From the NCBI GenBank assembly GCA_013398295.1, contig VZSF01001349.1:2073315-2137314 (forward strand): a stretch of 64,000 nucleotides of DNA, given 5' to 3'. The position numbers and the translations under genes are program-made. The notes below the pieces were generated by a model. The model was not told the DNA's origin, did not search any database, and worked only from the letters and a program-made list of their open reading frames with translations. The DNA is from Chionis minor (lineage: Eukaryota > Chordata > Aves > Charadriiformes > Chionididae). Shown here one piece after another: positions 49,101-63,254 of the stretch; the stretch's first letter is position 1, and each line of letters opens with the position of its first letter.

Positions 49101-50280
49101 ATTCTCAAAACCTTCTGAAACCCTTAGCCCCTGTATGAGAAGGAAGACCACTGTGGTTAAAGGAAAGAAGGCAAAACCCATTTTCTAGCTTTCGCCTCTC
49201 CCGCAGATTTCCTGCTGGCTGGCTCCAAGTGTGTGGTATCCTTTTTTCTCTCCCAAAGGAACTGACCTAATACTATCATCCACCCACAAAAGGTGCCGGC
49301 AAAGTAAATGAATACTCACAAGACATTTTGGGAATACAGTAGTCCCAAGCTTGTAAGACATAAATAATTTTGTATTATAACAATGCATTACAGTAAACAT
49401 CTTCACTGGCACTGAAATCTTTTGTTGGACTTTAATCTCATACTTCCAGAAACTCATATAATCCCTGGAGGAGAATGTCTGTTCAGCTGTGGCAGGAAGC
49501 ACAACGCTGGGCTTTAAATATCCCATAAAATAATAATTAAGTTATTGTCTAATATTATTATATTTTAAAAATAAATATGTAATTAAATAAGAATGCATGA
49601 TGTTAAGGATAGCAGAACGTTAGTGCTTCAGCTCCCACTGACAGACACAGCGATTTCAAAAACAACACAGCAAATCAGGGCTGTAAATTCAGTTACAGAA
49701 TAGGGGGGGATCTTTCATTTAACACTTTTTTTTTGCAGTAGATGAAGTCGCTATCTCCGAGCAATGGCAGGACAGAACAGTGGATGAAATCATCAGAGTT
49801 CCTCTCATTCCTTCCAGGACCACTACTGGTGTTACAAACGGTTCAAGCCAACACATGCATCGCTTCCTTATTTCTAAAGCACAACTCACCGCCCAAGCAA
49901 ACAAACCCTAATATAATGGGGGAAGGGCCTACAAGTGCAGCGGGAGGTATCACTACCAGGGACATACTCAAACACGAGTATCTGCTACATCAAATGCATG
50001 TTTATTCATAAACCACCACCTCCAGAGTTTAAGCTAGTTTAATGAACAGAATTCTAAAGAGGAAGCTTTTGCCGCTTATTTTAAACAACTAAACCCCCAG
50101 GTCTTGGCTACAGCGGCTTCTCCAGTAATATTTGCTGAATGAGTTTCTCCTCCTCTTCCCCTCTCCCTCCCCCCGGCTCGCCCCTGTCTTGTCACCGTGC
50201 CACACCATTCTTTCGCTATGTGCACATCGCTGTTTCTAAGCCCACACGCAGTTAGATCAACTCAAAAATAACCTTCTGCG
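46121..50280. other. Upstream region, no gene seen
   Basis: AT-rich, with short open frames only. No recognisable exon, transposon or RNA gene. Confidence 0.6.
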
Positions 50281-50289
50281 TCTCCTAGT

Positions 50290-50480
50290 TTTTGTTTCCT
50301 TTTGCCTAAGACGCAGATGGGGTCAGCAAGTGTGGGCAGCGCAGCTCGGTGGTGAGCACGGCCAGCAGAGCCGAGAGCGGCCGGCTGCAGCGCAGGGGGC
50401 AGGAAGGTGCTCCGTAACCTGAAAGCGCGGCGGCAGCCACCGTGGGAAGGAACTCTGCTCCGAGGCGAGGGACAGCCCAG
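50290..50480. promoter_or_regulatory. CpG-rich cluster upstream of ADCY7
   Basis: Roughly 14 CpGs in 200 bp, including GCGCAGCTCGG, GAGCGGCCGG, AAGCGCGGCGG and CGAGGCGAGG. Open frames are long on the minus strand only because stops are scarce in GC-rich sequence. A possible CpG island or alternative first exon; no TATA box or clear splice donor was assigned. Confidence 0.3.
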
Positions 50481-50957
50481 AGAGATGCTGGGCAAGAGCC
50501 AGCCACAGAAAACATCCACTTCCAGGGTGAAAACAGACCTCTCGATGCCTTTGCCAAACAAGCAGTTGGGGCAGTCTGTAATTCTCTATTTTAACACCTG
50601 ACGAAAGCCCTTAACAGTTTAGTTATAGCCAGTCCATAATCTCCGGGAAATATTCAAGAATTTAAATAACAGGGACCAATAAACATACGCAAGCAGGGAA
50701 CACTCACCCCAGCCAGACCGGCTCACCCCATCTCTGAAAGCTGGAGCTGTGAATGAGAAGATCCAAGATGCTTTCCCAGACTAGGGAGGAGAGTCATAAT
50801 TGCATCATTTTTCTAGATGCGCCGTGTCAACGCTTTAGGCTCTGAGTCAGTCCTGAGCCAGAGAATGCCCTGCAGGGTCCCTGGGGCACTGCGCTATTAG
50901 AAGCGATGACTTTCACAACAGGCTGCCGAGCAGGATCCAAACCAACTTACGCTTATT

Positions 50958-50964
50958 AAAAAAA

Positions 50965-50998
<34 letters not shown>
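50958..50998 (+). repeat. A16 followed by (AG)n microsatellite
   Basis: Sixteen adenines run directly into about twelve AG units. Confidence 0.95.
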
Positions 50999-51002
<4 letters not shown>

Positions 51003-51003
<1 letters not shown>

Positions 51004-54000
51004 AACTGCTACTTTATTTTTCAGTAAGAGCAAGAACATACAGCCAGTACCTTGGGCAACTTCCAGCAGCCAAATTACTGTTAATGTCCAGAATGCCTTC
51101 CACTTTTGTCTGTGGGCTTCCAAGATCAGTAAATAAAACCTCATGTACTCTTATTTCTATGAACATTTAGCAGAAAGAAAAAGCCAGAAACAAGTCTGAC
51201 TTGATAAAACCACCCTATTCACATCACTATTCACATCTTTTGACTGACAGGTTTATGCTTCCATCACTAAATCACACTTCAAGTTCGCTGTCTAAAAAAA
51301 CAGTAGTTTCCTGTGAGGGTAAAAAAGTGCTCTTTACTGACAACTGTTGCATTGAAAGATGTACGCCAAAAGTATCTGTATTCAAGTGCAGGAAGGGGGG
51401 GAGGGTTAATCAAAGGAGTTTCAAGATAAAAAGAACTATTTTAAAAGCTTAGCTCATACTTTTAGTCAAAACGGAGTTGAGCATACCAACTGAAAAAATA
51501 CCAACCATTTTGTGACCATTTTGCAGTTCATAATATGTATTTCATGTATCTTACACACCTTCCCTAGGCAAATCTCAACACCAAGTGTTTTTGTTTTTGA
51601 TTACCAGTCTAGAAAGACATACAAGTTCCCAATGAGAAAGAAAAGAAAAAGCCACAAACATTTACATGTGTGTAGAGACTTCTGAAGTAATGCACTCCCC
51701 AAACATTTACAAATCCAAAACCCGCTTCTATACTAAGACTTGCTTCCCTCAGACATTTCTGCTGGTTTTAAATTAAGTCATTTAACTGACTTTCACAAAG
51801 TTTCACTATGAAATACCATGATGCTTATAAGAGAAAGTATCTCAAAAGCAAAAATTTAACAAATGAAGCAGAAACCACTGAAATACAATATAATGCACAA
51901 TATGACAAATCCTGTATTCATATCTATCACCGAGTCAACCCACTTCATCTGGGGCTAACAGCCAAATGTTTTGGAGTAAGGAAAAACACAAACCATATGC
52001 AACCCTTCAGTGACCTAAACCACGCATAAAACAGGCCCATCTACATTTTTAGGTATTCCACATATTACACACAGACATAAAAATGCTGTAACATTTATGT
52101 ATATCACAAGCCACTGGTTTACACACAGACTTTTACTCATTTATCACCATGTTAAGACTAGGCATACAGACACCACAAGTCAGAAATGAGGAAAGGGAAG
52201 GACAAAATGTAAGCAAAAATGTCTGGTATGTATTTTTCTTTAAAATTCTACTCAGTTCCTTAAAATGACTGTAAGCAGTTACTGTTTGACAATATATGTA
52301 TTCAGGCACACATATGTTGGACTATACCAATAATTAAATCACCATCTCTTTGCTAAGTGTGCATGTAAGCATCCTCAAGCACAAAAAAAAAAGAGATGAG
52401 AAAATAAGTTGAAATTAAATACAAGCAGTCAAAACTTAAGTTTCAAAATGTTATAGTCGTTCCACAGTCTTTTTACAAAAAGACACAACTGCTTGGGTCG
52501 GTTCAGTGACAAGCATAGACAGAGACTGTCTTTTACACAAACTCCCAGCTTTAGATAGAGTTTAAACAAAGCAAGGTGGGGAGACATAGCAGATTTGCAA
52601 GAAAGATACTAATGGATCAAGTGATGTTCCAAAAAAATCAGTGGGGTAAAAGAAAAAAGTGTCCCATTGGGAAACAAACTGTACACTGTCAGTAGCAGAT
52701 ATCAAGCACAAATCAAGAAAGCATTAAGAAAAAGACTTTATATTTAGGCAATAGCTACGGACATGCACTGAGCCCTCCACCCAAAACAGTGACTTATGAA
52801 ATCCTGAATTCTTAGACAAGATGACACACAAAAGTAGTAAAGTAAAATCAAAGCTGCAAATCAAACATCCCAAGTACAAGATATATCATACATGTACTAT
52901 GAATACTAGATGTCGTTTTTATCAACATCATGGCCGGAAAGAAATCTGTACTGTGAACATAAAGATTCAAGTCACCCACAATAAACAAATACTAAGATTT
53001 ACAGAAAATTATATTCATGACAGCAAATATAATAACTAACACATCAGTTCTTCTAAGTGTTGTTTGGTTATAAATTTCCCCTAAAGTATCCTCCCTTGGC
53101 TGAGATGAAGCCTGGAAGCTAGCACAAAAATGTGTTTAGAAACCTAGCATTTAAACAAAAAGCAAAACATACAAGTCATAACTGCGAGCAAAAATGCTGA
53201 ATTAAACATTAAGCACCATTACAGATGTGTGTAATTCTAACGTTTCTTCCTGCAGTTTATATTCTGAAGGCAGATTGTGGCACTGGAGCGGAACCCTCCC
53301 CACTCCCAAGGAACTCTGATCGGAGCCGTGCGTGACCTCCCCACAGCTGATGCAGAGGCACCAGAGGTCTGATCCTTCCCCCCCACAGACAGGGAGCCGC
53401 ACTGGGCTTGTCGTCCGCTCCTGCTCTAAGCACCTGAGTGACTTTCCCAGTCTGCCCTACTTCTGTGACCTTACAGAAATGACCAAGAGAAGGTCAGCCT
53501 AAGGTATACGGACGATTCGGTGAATGATGCATCAAGGAACTCAGATCACACGGTAAATCGAGGCCAAGAGATCCTAAATAAGAAAAGGTATATTCTCATT
53601 CTGGCAGAAATCAAACAAAAGAAAAGCCAGAAAGCTCATCAATACAAGTAGACGTTTGTGTCAGTACTCCTACTTTGGGAAGGTTGTACCTCTAGTTCTT
53701 GTTCAGAAATCAGTTTCTTGCACAAACAAGCTACAGTAAAGTAGAAAACCAAGGTAACTGCGTCAATACAAAAATCATATGGCATATTCCAGAAGCATAT
53801 CATATAACCGTAGCCATATATGCCTTCATTTAATGTGCTTGAAATCTAAAATTAGTATTTCATTATAGAGAAATATATGTAAAAACATAAGTCAAAGGCC
53901 CAAGGAAAGTGCTTAGAAGTTTGCTGAAGGAAGCTATGATTTAGCCCACTGGCTCACAAGGTTAGTGATTTATCAGAATATTAATGATAGCAGACATTTT

Positions 54001-57000
54001 TAGTAGACACTAAATCACAAAATTGCATTTTAAACAAAGCTTTTAGCACTTGTCTACAGAGAAAAAACTCAGCTTAGGTCAAAAAGAGACCAAAATTCAT
54101 AAGGCAAGTGAAAGATGAGCCTTACAGTTTTGAAATGCCTTTTTTTTTAATGACTCATAATGAAAAGCTATGTTTGGCAATATTGCAAGGAGGGTGCTCC
54201 CCCCTAGGTTACTACCGTGTAAAAAAAGGGTTTGGTTTTTTTAAACAGAGAAAGGGCAGGTGGGTAAAAATGACTTCCACCTATCTTTCCATCCTATTAG
54301 TTATATGTCAACATAGAAAACAATTAACAATAATAAATGGTTTACGGGAATACAGGCAGACATCCCAAGCAGCTTAGAACTACATAAAACTACATCTCGG
54401 GATCATTCTGACACGGGTATTATTTCTAAAAGGCATACAACATGGTTTGTGTTCTACAAATGGTCTAAATCACCAAATTATCCAGATTGTAAAGATTATT
54501 TTTTTAAATGTTACCATGCTAAATAAAACTAACTACCTAGTTACACAAATAAATTAGTAGTTGATAGATTAAAACATGAGGATGTTAAATCTCCCACAGT
54601 AACTGCCAACATACAAATGCCCAACCTCCTGTAAAGGGAAGTAGAATAACCTGTCTCACATTTACCTTCTGTAGAATAACATTATACACAGGTAATAACT
54701 AAAGCATTTTAGCTTGTTCCCTGGCAACATTTTGCGCAGTCATCCTCTCTGGTTAGAATGCAGACCTGTTGCTGCCCAGTTATTGGCTAAACACCAGCCT
54801 GGCCATAATTACCGAGTTGCTCCCCTGATGTAGGAATATACGTTTATGTTCGAGCACAGACACACAGCCTGACTGCGTACACCTCTGGGGTAGGTGAGGA
54901 AACAATGCCATCATAAGCAGCTCTACTCTGTCATCACAAATTCCTCATGGCTGTCACTGGAAGCCACATACACATTCTGAAGTTCACTCTTGAAACGTAA
55001 CGTTTTTTTGTTCAGGAAAGGGAACCCAGTTAGGAAGGGCTGGTCGTACGGCACTGCACGCAGGGAGGAGCGGCGCTCGGCCTCTGCTGCTGAATGAGAC
55101 ATCATTAAAGACCATCCACAATGGCCTGGGCCCTTCCCTGGCAGTACAGGTGGTTAGCGCCTATAAAAACCAGTTTTTCAGGTCTGAACTCAAATTGTGT
55201 GGTAACCACGCAACAGACCACCTAAGGGTTCCCGACTGACCAGAGGGTCACGCAGCAGCGGAGGGAACAGCGAGAGAAGGGGAGTCTGCTTGGATCTTTC
55301 TCACAAAGCAAAGAAAAGCCTGTGCTGGGGGCATCGGGTACAGGAAGAGGGACATGGGAACCCTGGACGGCATCGGCCAAATCCTAAAGAACACTCCGAA
55401 GAAGGGAGATTCAGGGAACAGCACGCAGCATAGTTTGTTTTGCACTGACCAGCCATCTCCAGCATCACCTGAAAAACTGCTTTAAAAATTCCCCCCACAA
55501 CGAGCTACGTGTCTTTGTGACTGTCAGCTACCTCGTGCCTCCCAGAGCTAAGTGTTCCCCCTAAGCAGGTGGGACTCCGGAGAAGTTTACTTCAAAGCAG
55601 AGAGTCAGCAGTCCAGGGCGGCTGTTCCCAAGGTCCAGGCTTGGTCAGGGAGCCCAGAGAGGCAGCCCCCAGAGCCCCGAGATGCTTAAAGCACTCACAG
55701 ATGAGGTGAACACAAATCCAGCTAGCTCGTGTCTCAGAGAGAAGGCACGAATCAGGGCGGTAACAGCCTCACATACAAGAAGAGAACTTTAATCACGACG
55801 CTGAAAAGAAAGATGGAATTGTTCCCCACTCAGGGCCTGTCCACTACTAGGCCACTGCTCTGAGAGCGGGGTTCAGCTCACAGCAACTAAGAAAATATTT
55901 CTGGACAGTTTGATCTCCAATATTCTGGGTAGCTGCATGCAAAACTGCTTTTAAAACACACCAGGTTTCCAGAAGACATATGCTGCCTTCACCCTTTTGG
56001 TACCTCCGGAGTCCCCATCTCAAGGTTATCACTAATCTAGCCTGACTCCGGACTGGGGCAAGTGTTTCCCAGGTCCACTACAGTCTTATGATATAATTAG
56101 GCCTCTCCTGCCTGCAACCGACAGTCATCCCACTTCTGTGAGGCCAGTTAAAGAAATTCTTCCTCCTCCATGCCCACCTCACTTCCCACCCCCTCACCCT
56201 CTCTTTCTAGGGGCAGTGTTTTTATAGCACGTGAGCACCACACCACCTCACCTCCTCACTCCCACTGAAACCTGCGTTACTCAGTGTGCTGAAAGCTCCG
56301 GTGAACGCGCTGCGCTAGCGGAGTGCTGCCTCACTCCTTGCCTTGGCTTAAACGAGAAAGCAAATTACTGATTCCCAGCTTTCTGACCCCCAGCTCTCCC
56401 ACACTTTCTACAGCCAACACTCCTCAGACTTATCAGTCAGTAATAAGTTTGGTTGTTGTGGGATTTTTTGGCAAGTGCCCCTTAAAACGCTGGTTATCCA
56501 TTTGTAAAAACACAACCCCGAACAATGCTGCCTGGGATACTGATACATAGAATGTTATGAAAAGTCATCCAGAAAGATAAAAAGAAACAAGCACAGTATC
56601 TTTTAGATTCTACATCTCCAGAAGTGACACTTTAGTTACTTTTCTTTATTTATACATATACATGTATAAGTATCTTTATATATACATATACATATTTTTA
56701 TTAGCAGCAGAGACATCTCCAAAAAAAGCCTACCCATCACTGGTTAAGGATCCATATTTCAATGCAGTTCAAAATAAGTACAGCAGAATGTGTTTCTAAA
56801 TACAACACACTGCATAAATGTAGGACAAAAACCAATTAAACATGTAAAACAAGTGTTTAATGCGACTCTAGTAAACCAGTTTAGCTACAACTACATCCAA
56901 ATTTCCTGTGTAAACATGCTTGATAAACAGTTATGGAACACACAGCCAGTATAAGAAAAGAAAAGCTCTTAATTCTTGCCTAAATCTGCCCAGAATCTTG

Positions 57001-58550
57001 AAAAACAAAATTTCTCCCCCTGTTCTTCCAATATATCGTTCACGAATCGCAATTTAATCTCCTTTATCTAACAACATTGTTAATTTATTGGTCTGCACCT
57101 GACCAGAAGCAATTAACACCCACATACAGTGCTGCTCCCACTGACAACCTCTGTCACTAAATCATGTTCTACATCTCTGCAAATGAGCTCTGAAAATGCA
57201 AGTAATCAACACATCAGCTCGCCAGGGAAAAGAAAACTGCCTGTGTGGCACTTTGCCTATTGTGGCACTGTAAGAACTGCATCAAATCATTTTTACGAAG
57301 TAACTATACGGGGTTTTTTCCTATTTCTTTGAAAGCTAAACATGGTGTTTATACTGTTACCAAATTAAATTCTCACTTTCTCAGAGCAAGTCCTAGCTTT
57401 GACTACTTTCCAACAGCTGTGAATTCTATATTATGTTACATGCAATAAACACTGCACTTTCTTAACTGAACCACAATATACGCCAACACAACTGTCGCTA
57501 TAGTGCTGCAATGCATCTTCTACCTTATTTTAAAAGTGCAGCACCCTGAGGAAAAAGGGAATGGGGGGCTTGTCATTGTTACTGTACTACAATCAGCTGA
57601 CTAAAAATAAAAAGTAAAAACTATTAAATCCAAAACAGGATACTCCTCAGGAACTTGCAAAAAACTATAGGTGATTTTTAAGAAGTACTACAGTGAAGTA
57701 TTTTCACATTCGTTTCCTGCTCTACAAGCGAAGCAGAGGAGCAGAGCTCTTTCATAAGAAGTACTGAAATTGGGCTAACAATTCAATTGGCAACACCTCA
57801 AATCAAAACACAGTCCAGGTCACTTTTCCAGCATGTCTGCAGAAGTATAACTTACTACTTGGACAATTCGGAGCACAGTTTCACAGTGCAGCCGCTGCTG
57901 AAGAGGAGGGAACCGTCCCCGCCTGTCTCTCAAGTTCAACAGTATGTTCTTGCCACTTCCTCTAGCCCGGCTGTTCTGTTCCTACAGAGGGGGAAAAAAA
58001 CCCAAGTCAACACGCACACACAAAGATCAGACTTAAAAAAATGCTTACCCTATTAAAAAAATAGCTTTTTGCCCTTTTAGTTCCATGAATCAGCTCACCA
58101 GCAGGTCAGATGGGCACCAGTGCTGCCTTCGGGGAGGGGTGGGAGCACGGGGCCAGGAAGTGAGCGCGCTGCCCGCTTCCAGTGACAGCTGCTCGTTCAG
58201 CCAGCTTAGCTACACCGTAAAAATCACATCCTTCAGTGCATTTACTCCTGTCTTTATATTCAAAGTCATATAAGAATATTTCTAGAAAAAAAATAATATT
58301 TTACACAGCCACCATTAGTCATTTTTACATAACTAGCAAGCAGAAAGGAATTTAAAGTTCGGAGGACGTTCCCAAAAGAAGCTGTGCCCTCCCATACATA
58401 CACAAGCCCTTGCTGAAAAAAAAATGGTTACATTCATGAACTACATGGATACTTCACAACAGAGCAAAATCAAGCCCAAAAAACCCAAACCTCAATCAGC
58501 ACACAAGACTGCAACGTGACCAGCAGGTTATGTCAATTCTAGAGGAAGAA
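51003..58550. other. Upstream region, no gene seen
   Basis: Mainly AT-rich sequence with an alternating TA/CA-rich patch at 56650-56697 and moderately GC-rich parts near 53.3 and 55.0-55.7 kb. No exon or element recognised. Confidence 0.55.
56650..56697. repeat. AT-rich alternating purine-pyrimidine patch
   Basis: Repeated TATACATA-type words, imperfect. Simple-sequence DNA. Confidence 0.7.
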
Positions 58551-58559
58551 AGAAGATTT

Positions 58560-58920
58560 TGGGGTTAGAAGTCCACCGCCAGAGGGTTCGCGTCAGAGGA
58601 GAGACACCCTCCGGGCTCTTCTCACACCCAGCCACGCTCCGTCAGAGCTCCCCGCCGTCCAGCTGTCTGGACAGTCAAGACCAAGTCGCACATCTACCCC
58701 ACCTGCCTGGTGCTGGCCATTGCCAAGTGCAGAGACAGGGGCACCTCCGGGTCGCAGCTTCGGCTACGGGACATGCCTGCTTGTTCTCCCCCCTCGCGAG
58801 CAGAACTGCAGATGCTCCTCTGCCCCTCCCCAAGGGAAAAGGCTCACACACCCCGCACGCGATGCCTGCCCTCCCCTCTGACGGCAGGCTGAGATCAATC
58901 ACGCCATTAACCTTCAACTT
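58560..58920. other. GC-rich segment next to the CR1 fragment
   Basis: GC-rich with scattered CpGs and a 121-codon plus-strand open frame rich in Ser, Pro and Arg. Long frames in both directions here reflect base composition. It may be a small CpG island or older repeat sequence. Not recognised. Confidence 0.3.
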
Positions 58921-58946
58921 ATAAATCCACAGCAGTATTCCTGAGG

Positions 58947-59050
58947 TTTGGAGCAATCTGGTCTAGTGGGAGGTGTCCCTGCCCATGGCAGGGGGTTGGA
59001 GCTAGATGATCTTTAAGGTCCCTTCCAACCTAAGCTATTCTATGATTCTT
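58947..59050 (+). mobile_element. Truncated CR1 LINE retrotransposon, 3' end
   Basis: Matches the conserved CR1 3' region: GGAGCAATCTGGTCTAGTGG, GTGTCCCTGCCCATGGCAGG, TAGATGATCTTTAAGGTCCC and TTCCAACC, ending in CTATTCTATGATTCT, the tail with ATTCTATG-type units. CR1 copies are usually 5'-truncated, as this one is; no reverse transcriptase frame is present. It points to a bird (or at least sauropsid) genome. Confidence 0.93.
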
Positions 59051-59059
59051 TGCCTCTAT

Positions 59060-62000
59060 TTTTCTCCTGTCTTGTAATAAAATATACTAGTCTACGTAGG
59101 CCTTGTGCATGTACTACACATAGAATAAAGAGGACAGTAAGAACTTGCACAATTAAAGTATCAGAATTGATTCATTGGCTTTGTCTATGATAACAATTTT
59201 TAAAGCTTTTTCACCTCAAACCTCTGTTCCTGATCAAAATGTATTAGGAATGACTACATCCATTTCTCACAGTTTCTTTCTTTGATTTTAGTTTATTCCA
59301 ATAAGTATGTATCTCACAAATACATAAAAGTTTCCTTGGCATTGAAAGGACAGCCGCCTTCATGGCAGCAGGCTGAGGCTGCCAGCAAAGGAGGGGCAGA
59401 AGATCAGGCAGAAAGTGTCAGGAAGTGAGAAGTTTTGATAGCCGTACCCAAGCTTCCTTGCAAATGAGGAAATTGAAACCAAAATTCTGTTCTGCTGCTG
59501 GAATTTATTTTTTTTTTATTTAGTCCCACATAAGCTCCGTAGCAATAGCAGAGAAAAAGATGCAGATGCACAGAAAAGCCCCAGTACAAAGTTCATCCTC
59601 TCTCAACTTGACCCTATCTGTTTTTTTCCCCCACAGCCTAAGTTTGAGCTTGTTTCAGCAAGCAGGCCCTGTCTGAAATATCGTAACAGATGGACTCAGG
59701 CTGACATGAGCCAGGTGCTAAGAGTATCTGGCATTTAAATGATCAGAGTTTTATTGCCCATTTCCATTAATTTCACCTGATTTTGAATAAACCTCAGTGA
59801 GCTTGGTCTGCTCGAATCCACCTCTGCCAGCTCCCTCCCAGCTGCATTCAATAGCCAGCCCTTCCACGCGCCCTGTCATTCTGTTGGCACCCTTGTCTCC
59901 TCACCATTTTGGTTACTCGGATGGAAAACGGTATCTGAGTAAGAATTAGTCACTGCTAAGTGGTTTGATCATCAACTTGTACTTTAAAAGAATCCCCTAG
60001 TATGAATGTATCCTATTTTTATATAAATAAATAAAGCATAAAATGTAACATTGCAGATAATAAAATCCAAGCTACATGACAAATGAGGACCATCTTACCG
60101 GAATGTTTTATTCAACTCATTGAACTGCTGACTGACCATTATTAGTCATAGCGTAACTGCAGAATGAAAAGTAACAAAGTAAAACCAAAGTTACACAGTC
60201 ACATGTAGGCTATTTCTACATTTATCTACCTATAAAAACCACTTACAATATCCTCTCCTTCCTTAAAATAAAGCATGCACTCTTAAGACCTTACAACTTA
60301 AAGTCTTTTTAAAACACTTTCATATTGATTATACTACAAGAGTATGCTTGCAGCTTTATAACCAGCCGTTTGCAAGGCAGCATTATTAAAAAAGAATTTA
60401 TTGCAATACTTGCTGAGCGTCTCAGAAAAACACATTCCTTTCGTTGCGGGCTGGACGACAACTCGCCTGTCCAACAGTACTTGTTTCCGCATCACACAGA
60501 CCAGAAGATGGTACAAAGTCCTATCACTGCTCTTAAGCAAATTGTGCTGCAGGACACACAAGAACAAGTCTGAGAATGATCTTGTTGGATTCTCTTTAGC
60601 ACAAGGCGCTGCAAGCTACCCGAGCCATGCAAACACACGTACACGACAGCCAACACAGCCACACACGCAGCATCGGGGCGCTTTGGGGACACGGTATCAG
60701 AAACAGCCAGCCATATCCAAAGGAACTTCCCACCTTGCTCTGACTTAACACCATCAGTGACAGCCTTGGTAATAGTTGTTATTTCTGTTTTTACCTAGAA
60801 TGCATTACTTGTTCACTTAGTTTTATGCCCAGAAACAGAGGTTAAACACACCCCATTTGTTCCTTCTCTCTAATTGCAGACCAGGCACTACTTTTAATGC
60901 TGAAATAAGGATTGCAGAACAGCTGGTAAAGAGAGGAACATTTTGGCCATTTGCTGTGAAGGAAGCTCTTGGGAAAAGTGGTATGTGCGGCCCCGTGTCA
61001 CTAGAGCCAGCTTCGACTGTTTCATCCCTAAAGCACCAACAGACCTGAAGCCTCTGAGCTGCAGGTCCTGTGCCGTAAAAATCAAAACAGCAGCCTTGCC
61101 ACAGAAGAGAAAGTGTGTTTGATTTTTATAAAAATGCTACTGAAAACAGGCTACACAAAACAAGGAACTTTGAAGGATACGTTTTGACACAAACTCATGT
61201 CATAACTCCAAGCTACTGAGGTAAAGCAATGCCTTGGTTGGAAGAGGAAGAGCAGCCCCGTGTTCTGCTTAAATTTTGCCATTTATCTCTGAGTAACCTA
61301 GAGAAAATTATGTCACCTTTTACACCTTGATTTTACTAACTTTGAAGAGTTAGCTGCTACTCAGCAGTAGCAACGTACACACGATGTGCAGGAAATCTTA
61401 TTACAGCATATTTACACGACCGTATGTTACGCTTATTAAGAAGGAAACCACAGGAAAGGTCAAATACATCGCTTGCTCCTCTGACTGCCAGTGTGAGCGA
61501 CCCTGCAGCCTGGCACCACGCGACAGGGCCTGGATCCTGCGCGAGGTGACTCAGGAAGACACGATGGTACAAGAGGCAAAAGGCAAGCAACAGCAATAGC
61601 TATTTAAAGTGATTTGCAAGTCACCGGAGATAGCAACAATAATGGTTTTTATTATGAGATAAAAGTGTTATAAAACTCCTTTTTCTTTTTCTATTTTTTT
61701 TTAAATACAACATTTTTTCCAGGCGAAAACATTGCGCTTTTTAAAATAAGAGTATTAGGAAATCCCAGATCAATGTCTTGACTGTTTTCAAAGTGTAAAA
61801 TATGTTTTTCAGCAAACACAAGACATTGACTACTCATGAAGTATACCGTAATGATCTAAAGAAGAAGTTGCACTTCCTTATTTTAATACGCGATGATCTA
61901 ACTGCACCGTGGTTACAAACTATTTCACGCTGCAACATCCTGTCAGTTTAGCAAATAATCATCTTGAAACTTTGCAGATGCTAGTTTAATAGATTATCTC

Positions 62001-63250
62001 CCTATTCACGCAGGATTCGGTCTTTGAAAGAACCAGTTAGCTCTTCAAATGGCCCTTTACAGAGATGCACTGAAGAATTTGAGTACTGAATGGGCTCTAA
62101 TTAGAGAGGAAAAGAGGGATCCTTGGCTCAGCCAGGTCCCAGTTTTCAGCAGAAAAACTTTTTTGGTTTAAGTGAGGTCTGTAACTCGGCTTTAACACTA
62201 TGCCTAAATCTTTGGAATTGCTTGGGAATGCAGGTGCTTCTCACACAGAGCACCAAATCCGTCCCAAAAGACCAGCAGAAACGAGTGAGAAGCGCAGACA
62301 GCGGCCAAGGCTCGCTCGTCGCTCGTGTCTGCAGATCCCGCACCCTGCAAGTCAACGCAGCGCCGGAGCAGAGGAGTCTGCAACCTGGAGGACACCAGTC
62401 CCACTGGTTGTCTGCCCTTGTGCACCTCAACTCCCAGCCTCATTTCTTACGAGAACAAAACCATCTTCGATTTACACGCAAAAAAAAATATTACTATATA
62501 GAAAAAGTCCCAAGCGCCACTTTCACAACAAAACTCCTGTGGATGCTGAGTGCGGTTTGACTGTTACGTTTTATTAATCTGAAACACCAAAGAAATCCAG
62601 GTAGACTGGATCCTTTTCCAGAAAGATAAAGTGTATCTTCAACACAAACCGTGAGACTGAGAGAGCGATCGCTGGGTGAAGTACTGCAGCCTGTATTTTA
62701 CAGCCTTCATAATAAATTAAAACCAGAAACAGTCATTTTGATAAATTCTGTAATGTTAAATCCAAGTCAAAGATGTAACCCAAGAATAAATCTAAGAATT
62801 CAATTTAGAGATTTTTTTTTTTCTGTAATTCCTCTAGGAATATTGCCTTTTTTTAAAATCTAAGAGCAACTGGCAATTACACAAACACCCACATTAACAG
62901 ACGACAACGATCATCTGTCTCTAGGCTAACACCTAAACTAATTAGCTCTCAACCAGCACCTGCTCTTTCACTTAGCACAAACCATGAGAACATAAATATC
63001 CATATACATTAGGGAATGAAGTATCTTCCTTGTTTACTCTTAATGGTGTTGACGTTAGCTCCATTAAGAAAAAAACTTAGAAGTTTAATGGCTGCTTTAC
63101 AAGAACCCCCAATGACCCTAATTGCCGTTAGTAATGGCTTCTGGAAGCATAAATAACATGTATAAGGGCCATTAGAAATCAGTATTGGCTCCCTGTTTTC
63201 AGAGCGGTATTCCACATACTCCTCATTTTCCATTCTACATTTCTGGATCG
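59060..63250. other. Upstream region, no gene seen
   Basis: Mostly AT-rich. A short CpG-rich patch at about 62275-62395 (around eleven CpGs, for example AAGCGCAGAC and GCTCGCTCGTCGCTCG) interrupts it and lies in overlapping open frames of no known family. No exon or transposon recognised. Confidence 0.55.
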
Positions 63251-63254
63251 AGGG

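Noticed and set aside
58559..58924. 121-codon plus-strand frame beside the CR1 element
   Set aside because: Not CR1 reverse transcriptase. Pro/Ser/Arg-rich composition suggests GC bias rather than coding.
62123..62577. 145-codon plus-strand frame
   Set aside because: No domain and no supporting gene structure; overlapping frames on both strands point to chance in a CpG patch.
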